Shown here in pieces: positions 1-5,661 of a DNA stretch of 7,260 nt. Source of the DNA: Anaerolinea sp. (GTDB lineage: Bacteria > Chloroflexota > Anaerolineae > Anaerolineales > Anaerolineaceae). The notes under the pieces are model-generated. The model was not told the DNA's origin. It ran no database searches and saw only the letters and a program-made list of their open reading frames with translations. Within the stretch, counting starts at the first letter, position 1, and every line of letters starts with the position of its first letter. A program made the translations under genes and the position numbers. Location: the NCBI GenBank assembly GCA_029975965.1, contig JARKOV010000086.1:1-7260 (forward strand). Reading direction: 5' to 3'.

Positions 1-28
1 TTCTAGCAGAGCGATGTCGATATAAGTT

Positions 29-598
29 TCAGATACGATGTATATCTTCTTCTTTCAGTTGACTATAAGCTTCGTGTGGATCGTGAGTAGAAAAGATTGC
101 CATGGTTTGTTTAGCCATCATCTGGGGAGACAAGTGACTCATAAGCTGCAACATGCTCCAAGTGAGGTTGTGCAACGGTCCATAAAATGCTACTTGGCTC
201 TTAAAGCCAGGTTCATTGGCGCGGTCCTCGGGTCGTGAGACGGCGGCAATTAATGCTAAGCGATCAATTCTTTGAGGCGAATTGGCAGCCAAAGCAATTC
301 CGGTTGGCCCACCTCCTGAAATAGCCATGAGTGCACATTTCCTGATTTCCAGGGTATTCAAGAGTGCGACCATCGCTTCTGCTGCTTCTTTTGCAGAAGG
401 TCCGACCTTGGATAAGGTCCGTCCATAGCCTGGACGGGACGGAGTAAGGATAGAAAATCCTGCTTGTAGAAGTGGGTCATACCCATCATGCGAAAAACAA
501 TCGCAGGAAGTACCGTGGCAGACTAAAATCACCGGCCCATTTCCCAACCAGGTGAACTCGATGGGTCCCTTTTCTGTTTTGGCAATGCGATGTTCCAT
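29..598 (-). CDS. Alpha/beta-hydrolase-fold protein, C-terminus lost at a probable frameshift
   Basis: Encodes 189 residues of an alpha/beta hydrolase, probably a cytosolic esterase or related enzyme; the substrate is unknown. It has the oxyanion-hole strand VILVCHG (residues 23-29), the TPSRPGYGRT loop (52-61) and a nucleophile elbow AISGGGP with Ser94 as the predicted nucleophile; the usual first Gly of GxSxG is Ala here. Such proteins usually run to about 260-300 residues, and the catalytic Asp and His lie in the missing part. Translation ends at a TGA at 29-31, right after LKEEDIHRI. In the next frame the remaining bases 28 to 1 read on openly as ETYIDIALLE, which would continue the helix naturally. 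A one- or two-base indel (real pseudogenisation or a sequencing error) is therefore likely. The ATG at 596-598 is preceded by GGAG (606-609) seven bases upstream. The gene is much AT-richer than all others here. Fold sure; exact function unknown. Confidence 0.82.
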   Translation of the reverse strand: MEHRIAKTEKGPIEFTWLGNGPVILVCHGTSCDCFSHDGYDPLLQAGFSILTPSRPGYGRTLSKVGPSAKEAAEAMVALLNTLEIRKCALMAISGGGPTGIALAANSPQRIDRLALIAAVSRPEDRANEPGFKSQVAFYGPLHNLTWSMLQLMSHLSPQMMAKQTMAIFSTHDPHEAYSQLKEEDIHRI

Positions 599-811
599 AC
601 TATTACTCCGAGAAGAAAAGCCTTACTAATGCATAACACACTACCTTGCAGTATATCTGGCTATCGATCATCTTGAGGATCATTTAACCCTCGCCTTTTG
701 AGGGTATCAGTTCGCCTGCCGGCGGTGAATGCAGGAGAGTTCAGAATCTGGTCATCGAAAAAGGTGACCAGCCTGTTCCACCTGCCGGTCTTTGGGGTCA
801 TGAATTTGGTT
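599..811. other. Intergenic stretch with small hairpins, no supported gene
   Basis: This gap lies between the hydrolase start and the kinase stop. It holds a perfect 7-bp stem CTGGTCA/TGACCAG (748-754 with 765-771) around a 10-base loop, 41 bases past the kinase stop, and a 6-bp stem ACCCTC/GAGGGT (687-692 with 700-705). Neither is followed by a T run on the minus strand, so a terminator role for the kinase gene is only possible. CCTGCCGG occurs twice (715-722 and 781-788), probably by chance. Base composition changes from AT-rich to GC-rich across this stretch. Open frames here are short and resemble no family I know. Confidence 0.35.
606..655 (-). promoter_or_regulatory. Candidate promoter -10 and ribosome binding site of the hydrolase gene
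   Basis: On the minus strand, TATACT (650-655) matches five of six bases of a sigma-70 -10 box, and GGAG (606-609) lies seven bases before the ATG at 598. I see no convincing -35 box at 16-18 bases upstream, so the promoter call rests on the -10 alone. The implied 5' leader is about 45 bases. Confidence 0.3.
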
Positions 812-1726
812 TCAGGCGATCTCGTCGTAGATGCGCGCCATTTCGAACACCTCTTCCCACCCCTGCCCGTTGTGATCCTCGTAGGTCCAGTAGCCGGCCA
901 GCACACAGTGAGCCTGACCCCAGCCCTTGACCTGCTCGCGTGAGACGCCCAGGCTCTCGGCGACCTGCGCCACCCGCCGCTCAAACAGGCGCCGGAGCTC
1001 GAGCCGGGCCAACCCTTCCGGCGGGTCGTTGAGGAAGGTGGCGACGTCGTAGAGCGGATCGCCCACCACCCCCTTCGGGTCGATCGCCAGCCAGGGCTGG
1101 CGCTGTCCGCGCAGGATGTTGCCCCAGTTCATGTCGCCGTGGATTAACATCGATGCGCTTCCGTCGCCCGTCAGTTCCGCGTACCGGCTTTCGGCGCGCT
1201 CGATCATCGCTCTGGGGAAGGGGCCGAACTCGCCGTTGAAGCGCGCGCGCAGTTTGCGCAGGTCGCCGAACCAGCCGGTCAGGCTCGGGAATGCGCCCTG
1301 GGCGGGGGCGGGTTTCCACAGCCGCTGCATCACCTCGAGCGCCACGCGGGTGACGGTTTCGTCGTCCAGGATGGTTTTGAGCGGCTCCCCAGGCAGCACG
1401 CGCTCCATCAGCAGACAGCTCTTTTCGGCGTCGGTGGCAAGCAGGCGGCAGATGCCCGAGCCGTCCCAGTGCCGCAGCGCCTCGACCTGGCAAGAAAGCT
1501 CGTAACCAGGCACGCCCACTTTCAAGACCGCCGGCTCGCCGCCGGCACAGATGACCGGCGCGACGTAGCTGTACGACTCGACCGGGAAGGGCGGCAGCAC
1601 GCGGAGCGACCAGCGTTGTGCGCATTCGGCTACCAGGGCGGGGAGCTGTGCCAGCCACCGCATGCCGTCGCTGCCGTGGACGTCGAGGATCTTGCGCTTG
1701 CAGTAGCTGGGGTCGATGGTGAGCAT
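812..1726 (-). CDS. Aminoglycoside/hydroxyurea phosphotransferase, APH(6) (streptomycin 6-kinase) family
   Basis: A 304-residue ATP-dependent small-molecule kinase of the APH_6_hur type, whose characterised members phosphorylate streptomycin on the 6-hydroxyl, or hydroxyurea. The order of motifs fits the family over its full length: SYSYVAPV then AVLKVGVPGYE with Lys69 as the expected ATP-binding lysine; EALRHWDGSGICRLLATD; LLMERVLPGEPL; the catalytic loop HGDMNWGN with His196, Asp198 and Asn203; and IDPKGVVGDPLYD with the Mg-binding Asp216. No signal peptide, so cytoplasmic. Chromosomal members in environmental bacteria often have no proven resistance role, so the family is secure and the substrate is not. 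The ATG at 1724-1726 has no clear Shine-Dalgarno; an in-frame stop at 1751-1753 limits upstream extension to a few codons. It is transcribed away from the dehydrogenase gene at 1917, across a divergent control region. Base use matches the GC-rich neighbours. Confidence 0.9.
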   Translation of the reverse strand: MLTIDPSYCKRKILDVHGSDGMRWLAQLPALVAECAQRWSLRVLPPFPVESYSYVAPVICAGGEPAVLKVGVPGYELSCQVEALRHWDGSGICRLLATDAEKSCLLMERVLPGEPLKTILDDETVTRVALEVMQRLWKPAPAQGAFPSLTGWFGDLRKLRARFNGEFGPFPRAMIERAESRYAELTGDGSASMLIHGDMNWGNILRGQRQPWLAIDPKGVVGDPLYDVATFLNDPPEGLARLELRRLFERRVAQVAESLGVSREQVKGWGQAHCVLAGYWTYEDHNGQGWEEVFEMARIYDEIA

Positions 1727-1760
1727 ATGCCAGAGGGGTCGGGTGATGGGTTATGAGTGT

Positions 1761-1766
1761 ATTGTA
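1761..1766 (-). promoter_or_regulatory. Candidate -10 box of the phosphotransferase gene
   Basis: TACAAT on the minus strand matches five of six bases of the sigma-70 -10 consensus. It would start a transcript near 1754, giving a leader of roughly 28 bases before the ATG at 1726. No good -35 match is visible at normal spacing. Confidence 0.35.
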
Positions 1767-1892
1767 ATAGATTGCCTGGCGAACGCCGAGAGATCTGCTA
1801 AATGGATTGCCGGCCTGTGAACATCTCCAGACAGGGTTCGCGTCGCCAGGTAAAGCATCGCGACACATTCGGAACTGGCGGAAGAAAAACGC

Positions 1893-1910
1893 TATACTAT
1901 AAGCGGGAGG
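1893..1910 (+). promoter_or_regulatory. Ribosome binding site and candidate -10 for the first dehydrogenase
   Basis: GGGAGG (1905-1910) sits six bases before the ATG at 1917 and fixes that start. TATACT (1893-1898) is a good -10 match, but it would start the RNA at about 1905, at the Shine-Dalgarno itself, leaving a leader of only about 12 bases. TATAAG (1898-1903) overlaps it. The binding site is solid; the promoter is less so. The rest of the gap upstream (1775-1782 and 1843-1850) has an 8-bp inverted repeat CCTGGCGA/TCGCCAGG about 60 bases apart, of unknown meaning. Confidence 0.45.
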
Positions 1911-1916
1911 TGGCGG

Positions 1917-3041
1917 ATGAGCAGACTCAGCATTGGCCTGCCCCGCATGCACCAGGAAGCGGGTGAGCGGCGGGATTTTCTGCCCGATTTTGTTGCCAAC
2001 CTCGTGTCGCACGGCGCCGAGGTCTACCTGGAGCATGGCTACGGCAGCGGGATGGGTATATCCGAAGACGCGTACCGGGCAGCAGCGCCGGAGGCGCACT
2101 TCACCACGCTCGAAGCGGTTTACCGGCAGGAAATCGTGCTGGTGCTGCGCTACCCCGGCGACGAAAAGGTCGCCTGGATGCGCCCCGGCGCCTGCCTGGT
2201 CTCGATGCTGCATTACCCGACCCGCCCGCACCGGGTAGATTTCCTCCGTTCGCAAGGCATCGAGGCCATCTCGCTGGACTCGATCAAAGACGATGTGGGC
2301 CGGCGGTTGATCGAAAACCTGCGCGCCGTGGGATGGAACGGCGTCGAAGCGGCCTTCCAGACCCTGGAAAAGATCTACCCGCCCCCCGGCATCCGCGACC
2401 CGAACCGCAACCCGATCAAAGTGACCGTGATGGGCGCGGGCGCGGTGGGGATGAACGCCATCCAGGCCGCCGTGCGCTACGGCAACGAGGCGGTCTGGCG
2501 GCAGATGGCCAGCGAAGGGGTGACGGGCGTGCAGATCACCGCCGTGGAGTACGACCTGACCAGCCATGCGACCATCATGACCCAGATCCTCAAGTACACC
2601 GACATCCTGATCGACGCCACCCAGCGTCCCGACCCGAGCCAGCCGATCATCCCCAACGCCTGGATCGGCTTGATGCGCCCCTACGCGGTGCTGCTCGACC
2701 TGTCGGTCGACCCGTACGAATGCACGCCCGACGGATTGCAGATGGTCAAGGGCATCGAGGGCATCCCGCAGGGCAACCTCGACCAGTACGTGTTCAGCCC
2801 CGAGGACCCCGCCTGGGACACACTGCCGCCATGCGTCGACGCGCGCTGCCGGCGGTGGGCCATCTCGTGTTACTCCTGGCCCGGCGTGCGGCCCAAGGAA
2901 TGCATGGAAGTGTACGGCAAGCAGCTTGAGCCGGTCTTTCAGGCCATTTTCGAGGCCGGCAGCGTGCAAAAGATCCACCCGGAGGGAGGTTTTTTCCACC
3001 GGGCGGTCTGCCGGGCGATGCTCTCGAACTGGAAAGGTTGA
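1917..3041 (+). CDS. Alanine dehydrogenase/PNT-superfamily dehydrogenase, divergent subfamily (paralog A)
   Basis: A 374-residue, two-domain NAD(P)-dependent dehydrogenase related to alanine dehydrogenase, saccharopine dehydrogenase and transhydrogenase alpha. Such enzymes interconvert 2-oxo acids with amino acids or make opine-type conjugates; the substrate here is unknown. N-terminal substrate domain: IGLPRMHQEAGERRDFLP with Arg19 (aligned to alanine dehydrogenase Arg15), VLRYP with Arg78 at the Lys75 position, and SMLHYPTRP with His99 at His96. Rossmann part: VMGAGAVG (171-178), then Glu211 at the end of the second strand, favouring NAD. Then DLSVDPY with Asp261 and Asp265 (the Asp270 region), and EGIPQGNLDQY where classical members have a GAVPRT-type loop. 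The C-terminal SCYSWPG...CMEVY...QLEP is shared with the paralog at 3062. It is longer than classical members between the GxGxxG helix and the second strand. No signal peptide. The start is set by GGGAGG six bases upstream. Superfamily sure; reaction not. Confidence 0.88.
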   Translation: MSRLSIGLPRMHQEAGERRDFLPDFVANLVSHGAEVYLEHGYGSGMGISEDAYRAAAPEAHFTTLEAVYRQEIVLVLRYPGDEKVAWMRPGACLVSMLHYPTRPHRVDFLRSQGIEAISLDSIKDDVGRRLIENLRAVGWNGVEAAFQTLEKIYPPPGIRDPNRNPIKVTVMGAGAVGMNAIQAAVRYGNEAVWRQMASEGVTGVQITAVEYDLTSHATIMTQILKYTDILIDATQRPDPSQPIIPNAWIGLMRPYAVLLDLSVDPYECTPDGLQMVKGIEGIPQGNLDQYVFSPEDPAWDTLPPCVDARCRRWAISCYSWPGVRPKECMEVYGKQLEPVFQAIFEAGSVQKIHPEGGFFHRAVCRAMLSNWKG

Positions 3042-3051
3042 GACCTTCCGG
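3029..3051. terminator. Hairpin between convergent genes, possible bidirectional terminator
   Basis: GGAAAGGT (3031-3038) pairs with ACCTTCC (3043-3049) with one bulged A, and C3029-G3051 and T3030-G3050 extend the stem. The four-base loop TGAG contains the stop codon of the plus-strand dehydrogenase. Being central in the 20-base gap between two convergent stops suggests transcription stopping, but there is no T run on either side, so it is not a classical intrinsic terminator. Confidence 0.35.
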
Positions 3052-3061
3052 GAGCAGCGTC

Positions 3062-4168
3062 TCAGGCAGGGGGCAGCTTCGCCCTCGCCAGCGCGCGCTC
3101 GAAGTAACTGCCCTGCACCGTCAGCTCTGCGTACGGGCGGGTCAGCATCACGTCCATCAACGGCTCAAGCTGGCGGGCGTAATGCTCCATGCAGGCTGCG
3201 GGGTGAATGCCCGGCCAGGAATAGCAGGAAACGACCGCCCGCCGATTCGCCGATGCGACCGAAGCCGGGACACTCTTATCCCATTCCGTGTCATCCGGAG
3301 TAAAGGTGTAGTGGTCCAGGTTCCCCTGGGGGATGCCCTCCACCCCGCGCACGATCACCGGCTGGTGGTCCAGCAGATAGGGGTCGACCGCCAGGTCAGC
3401 GACGACGGCGTGTTGCGGCAGCCAGCCCAACCATTCGTTGGGGACCACGGGCAGGCTGGGGTCGCGCCGGTTGGTTGCGTCCACCAGGATGTCGGTCTGG
3501 CGGAAGAGCTGCTCCATCTGCTTCGGGCTGTTGGTGACGTTGCGCCCTGCGCAGATCGCCAGGGCTCCCGGGCCTTGCAGGGCGATATGGCGGTTGTTTC
3601 GCTCGATGTTCCCCAGCTTGGTCGCCGCGTCGATGGCGTGCTTGCCCACCATGCCCGTGCCCAGGATTAACACCTGGTAGGGTTGCCCCTCGCGGAGCAG
3701 GTCGGGACAATCGCGTTCCAAATAATCAAAAGCGGCCTCCAGGCCGTTCCAGGCGACCGAGCGCATATTCTCGACCAGGCGCATGTTGTTGTCATCCACG
3801 ATCGAATCCATCGAGATGGCGTGGATGCCCAGCTCGTTCAGAATCTGCACCCGGCGCGGGCGGGTCGGGTAGTGCAGCATGGAGAGCAAGACCGCACCCG
3901 GGCGGATCATCTGGAATTCCTCCTCGTTCGGCGAGCGCAAGACGATGACGTAGTCCTGCCGGAAGGCCTCCTGGCGGGAGCATTTCCAGACGCGGGGATT
4001 GCCCTGGCGATAGTCGTCGAAGGTGAAGCCGGAGCGGCTGCCGTACCCCTCTTCGAGGTAGACATCGCTGTAGCGGGTCAGGTACTGGATAAAGGCGGGG
4101 AGAAATACCCGTTTCTCGCCCGCTTCTTTGTTCATGCGGGGAAATCCCACGGTCACGTTGCGCGCCAT
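3062..4168 (-). CDS. Alanine dehydrogenase/PNT-superfamily dehydrogenase, divergent subfamily (paralog B)
   Basis: Paralog of the dehydrogenase at 1917, clearly alignable end to end, on the opposite strand, with stop codons only 20 bases apart. Numbered from the Met at 4168 (368 residues), it has VGFPRMNKEAGEKRVFLP with Arg20, VLRSP with Arg78 in place of the alanine dehydrogenase catalytic Lys, SMLHYPTRP with His99, the nucleotide-binding ILGTGMVG (168-175), DLAVDPY, VEGIPQGNLDHY, and the C-terminal SCYSWPG...CMEHY...QLEP. The end of the second Rossmann strand reads CAGRN, lacking the acidic residue of paralog A and offering an Arg, which suggests NADP rather than NAD. No signal peptide. Two ATGs sit in a row at 4169-4171 and 4166-4168. 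AAAGGAGG (4173-4180) is one base from the first and four from the second, and paralog A aligns best with the second, so I start there. Substrate unknown. Confidence 0.87.
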   Translation of the reverse strand: MARNVTVGFPRMNKEAGEKRVFLPAFIQYLTRYSDVYLEEGYGSRSGFTFDDYRQGNPRVWKCSRQEAFRQDYVIVLRSPNEEEFQMIRPGAVLLSMLHYPTRPRRVQILNELGIHAISMDSIVDDNNMRLVENMRSVAWNGLEAAFDYLERDCPDLLREGQPYQVLILGTGMVGKHAIDAATKLGNIERNNRHIALQGPGALAICAGRNVTNSPKQMEQLFRQTDILVDATNRRDPSLPVVPNEWLGWLPQHAVVADLAVDPYLLDHQPVIVRGVEGIPQGNLDHYTFTPDDTEWDKSVPASVASANRRAVVSCYSWPGIHPAACMEHYARQLEPLMDVMLTRPYAELTVQGSYFERALARAKLPPA

Positions 4169-4172
4169 CATT

Positions 4173-4242
4173 CCTCCTTTGCAAGGGTTCGGTTGGACAG
4201 GTAGGTAGCCGCCAAAACGATTTGGACAGTCTCACTATAGCA
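4173..4242 (-). promoter_or_regulatory. Extended -10 promoter, leader with direct repeats, and strong RBS of paralog B
   Basis: On the minus strand TGCTATAGT (4234-4242) is an extended -10: TG, one base, then TATAGT with five of six matches. No -35 is evident, as is usual for this class. The leader of about 55 bases carries two copies of CTGTCCAA (4193-4200 and 4222-4229), one near the expected start of transcription, which could be an operator. AAAGGAGG (4173-4180) is the ribosome binding site. The promoter lies just past the stop of the esterase gene, so this gene may be transcribed on its own. Confidence 0.4.
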
Positions 4243-4268
4243 CAAAAGGCTTGCCGCGGTTCGCCTGC

Positions 4269-5141
4269 TCAGAGATACCGGCGTAAAAAACCGATCACTT
4301 CCTCGAAACTTTGCCTCACTTCCGGCTTTTTCCAGTCGTTGTCGAAGCCGTGGTCTGCGCCGGGCAGGGTGATCAGGCGATTTGGGATGCCTTCCTGGTC
4401 GAGGGCCGCGCACATTTGCAGCGATTGCTCGTAGGGCACATCGCTGTCCTGGTCGCCGTGAAGCAAGAGGGTGGGAGGGTAGCCGGGACCGACCCGGTAA
4501 GCCGGGCAAAATTGCAGCAGCTTTTCGCGGTCGGCCTCGGGATGGAGACCGCTGACCGCTTGCGGCCAGGTGCCTTGCTGGCGGCAGTAAAAATAAAAGG
4601 TGTAACGGCGCTCTCCCCCCGTGGACCGCGCGCGTTTGCCCACCGCGCGGCGAGCCTCTGCCGGGTCAATCAACGGCCGGCGGCAGTAGAACTCGCTCGG
4701 CCGGGTGTACCAGTCGCCCAGGATGTCGCCGTAACCGTAGAACGAGACGATCGCCTTGGGTTTGGGCTCGAAGGTGCCGGTCATCAGGCTCAGGTACCCG
4801 CCGGCCGAGCCGCCCATCGTGGCAAAGCGCGATCCGTCGAATCCGTAGGTTTGCGCGCCGGCCGTGGCGGCCCATTGCAGGGCATCCCGCACGTCGCTGA
4901 GTATCTCGGCCAGCCTGGTTTCCGGCGCGAGGCGGTAATCGAACGAGACGACGGCAAAGCCGGCTTCGATCAACCGGCTCGCCTGGACGCGGGCCAGGTA
5001 TTTGCGCGAGCCTGAAATCAAAGCCCCTCCGTGGAAATACAGAACCACCGGAGGTCGCTCGGCGGATGGAAGGTAGACGTCGGCTTTGATGGAACAGCCG
5101 TCAACGTTCTTGTATTCGCAAGTGGTCTTTCGCAAGGCCAT
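4269..5141 (-). CDS. Alpha/beta hydrolase, esterase/lipase (HSL-like, prolyl-oligopeptidase-related) type
   Basis: A 290-residue hydrolase with a complete catalytic set: the oxyanion motif FHGGA (36-40), the SFDYRLAPE strand and loop (66-74), the nucleophile elbow GGSAGG with Ser112, HGDQDSDVP with Asp232 as the likely acid, and GADHGF with His264. HGG plus GxSxGG and the YRLAPE loop point to the hormone-sensitive-lipase/acetyl-esterase group or the related S9-like hydrolases. The expected reaction is carboxylester hydrolysis; no substrate can be named. No signal peptide or membrane segment, so cytoplasmic. AGGAG (5147-5151) lies five bases before the ATG at 5139-5141. It follows, on the same strand, the small GGCT-like gene that ends at 5275, but a long palindrome lies between them and I see no good promoter of its own. 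Downstream, paralog B of the dehydrogenase begins about 100 bases later. Confidence 0.88.
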   Translation of the reverse strand: MALRKTTCEYKNVDGCSIKADVYLPSAERPPVVLYFHGGALISGSRKYLARVQASRLIEAGFAVVSFDYRLAPETRLAEILSDVRDALQWAATAGAQTYGFDGSRFATMGGSAGGYLSLMTGTFEPKPKAIVSFYGYGDILGDWYTRPSEFYCRRPLIDPAEARRAVGKRARSTGGERRYTFYFYCRQQGTWPQAVSGLHPEADREKLLQFCPAYRVGPGYPPTLLLHGDQDSDVPYEQSLQMCAALDQEGIPNRLITLPGADHGFDNDWKKPEVRQSFEEVIGFLRRYL

Positions 5142-5172
5142 GTCAGCTCCTGTCTCTACGTGGTCAGCCAGG

Positions 5173-5230
5173 TTGGTTTTGATGGGTTCTTTTGGGGGCT
5201 TCGCCTCCAGAATAACCCATCAAAATCCAA
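5173..5230. repeat. 58-bp imperfect palindrome with GCGAAGC tip (REP/MITE-like or transcript-end hairpin)
   Basis: The two arms pair almost fully: TTGG (5173-5176) with CCAA (5227-5230), TTTTGATGGGTT (5177-5188) with AACCCATCAAAA (5214-5225) without error, one C-T mismatch, then ten more pairs (two G-T wobbles) down to the three-base loop at 5200-5202. The only other fault is one bulged T at 5226. On the minus strand the tip is GGCGAAGCC, which contains GCGAAGC, known from biophysical work as an exceptionally stable DNA mini-hairpin. It lies between the stop of the gene at 5275 and the start of the esterase. It could act as a transcription end or mRNA-stability element, or be a dispersed palindromic repeat. 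No second copy is in this window. Confidence 0.75.
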
Positions 5231-5274
5231 TTGACAGCGTACTAAGGTAGTTTCCGGTCGAACGCGAATCCGCC

Positions 5275-5658
5275 TCACTCTTGACCCGCGATCGTTTTGC
5301 AGTACGCCCGCCAGCCGCCATGGGCGGTGATCTCAAGCTGCCCGTTGACGATGTAGGATTCAGCCAGCACCCCGAAAACGCTGCCACCACCCTCAAGGAG
5401 CACACGCCCCAGGACCAGGCCGGGCGGTTCCTGCTCAAGGATCTGGCACAAGCCGGCGGGCTGGACCTCCCAGATTTCCAGGTGGATGGACGCGCCACCG
5501 CCCGAGTCGCGCAGCATGGCCGGGTAGCGGTCGTCGACCGACCACAGCCGGTAGCAGGCGGCGGTTTTGTCCTCGCGGATATAGCGCGCTCCGGCCGCCA
5601 GCAGGTTGCGGTTTAGCGCCAACCCGCGCATCAAGGTGCCGTTGACTGCAAGGTACAC
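5275..5658 (-). CDS. Stand-alone allophanate hydrolase C-terminal (AH_C)/gamma-glutamylcyclotransferase-like protein
   Basis: A 127-residue protein resembling the C-terminal domain of allophanate hydrolase (AtzF/DUR2), a GGCT-like fold normally fused to an amidase domain. Matches run over the whole length: VNGTLMRGLALNRNL (5-19), TAACYRLWSV (32-41), a Gly-rich turn and HLEIWEV (59-65), PPGLVLGRVLLEGG (78-91), GVLAE (96-100), and the terminal GGWRAY (114-119), which is a hallmark of the family. No amidase domain is present upstream, so this is a single-domain protein and not a fragment: it has its own excellent translation start. GTLMRG at the N-terminus is nearer to the GGCT signature than to the GAH-type motif of true allophanate hydrolases, so a urea-degrading role should not be assumed. 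No signal peptide. It starts with GTG (5656-5658) and diverges from the amylase lipoprotein gene. Fold likely; function unknown. Confidence 0.82.
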   Translation of the reverse strand: MYLAVNGTLMRGLALNRNLLAAGARYIREDKTAACYRLWSVDDRYPAMLRDSGGGASIHLEIWEVQPAGLCQILEQEPPGLVLGRVLLEGGGSVFGVLAESYIVNGQLEITAHGGWRAYCKTIAGQE

Positions 5659-5661
5659 CGT

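Noticed and set aside
661..984. Minus-strand 107-codon open frame spanning the kinase 3' end and the gap
   Set aside because: Most of it is out of frame inside the kinase; the remaining tail matches no family I recognise.
1775..1850. Inverted repeat CCTGGCGA/TCGCCAGG as an operator or attachment site
   Set aside because: Only 8 bp and about 60 bases apart in GC-rich DNA; chance is likely and no integrase is near.
981..2999. Very long minus-strand open frame (672 codons) across the kinase and paralog A
   Set aside because: It lies antisense to one dehydrogenase and out of frame with the kinase, both with clear family motifs; its translation is low-complexity His/Arg/Ala-rich text typical of GC-rich shadow frames.
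3038..4204. Plus-strand open frames opposite paralog B
   Set aside because: Antisense shadows of a gene with full-length homology to its neighbour; no motifs and no good ribosome binding sites.
4311..5015. Plus-strand 234-codon open frame
   Set aside because: Antisense to the esterase, whose complete catalytic triad motifs settle the strand.
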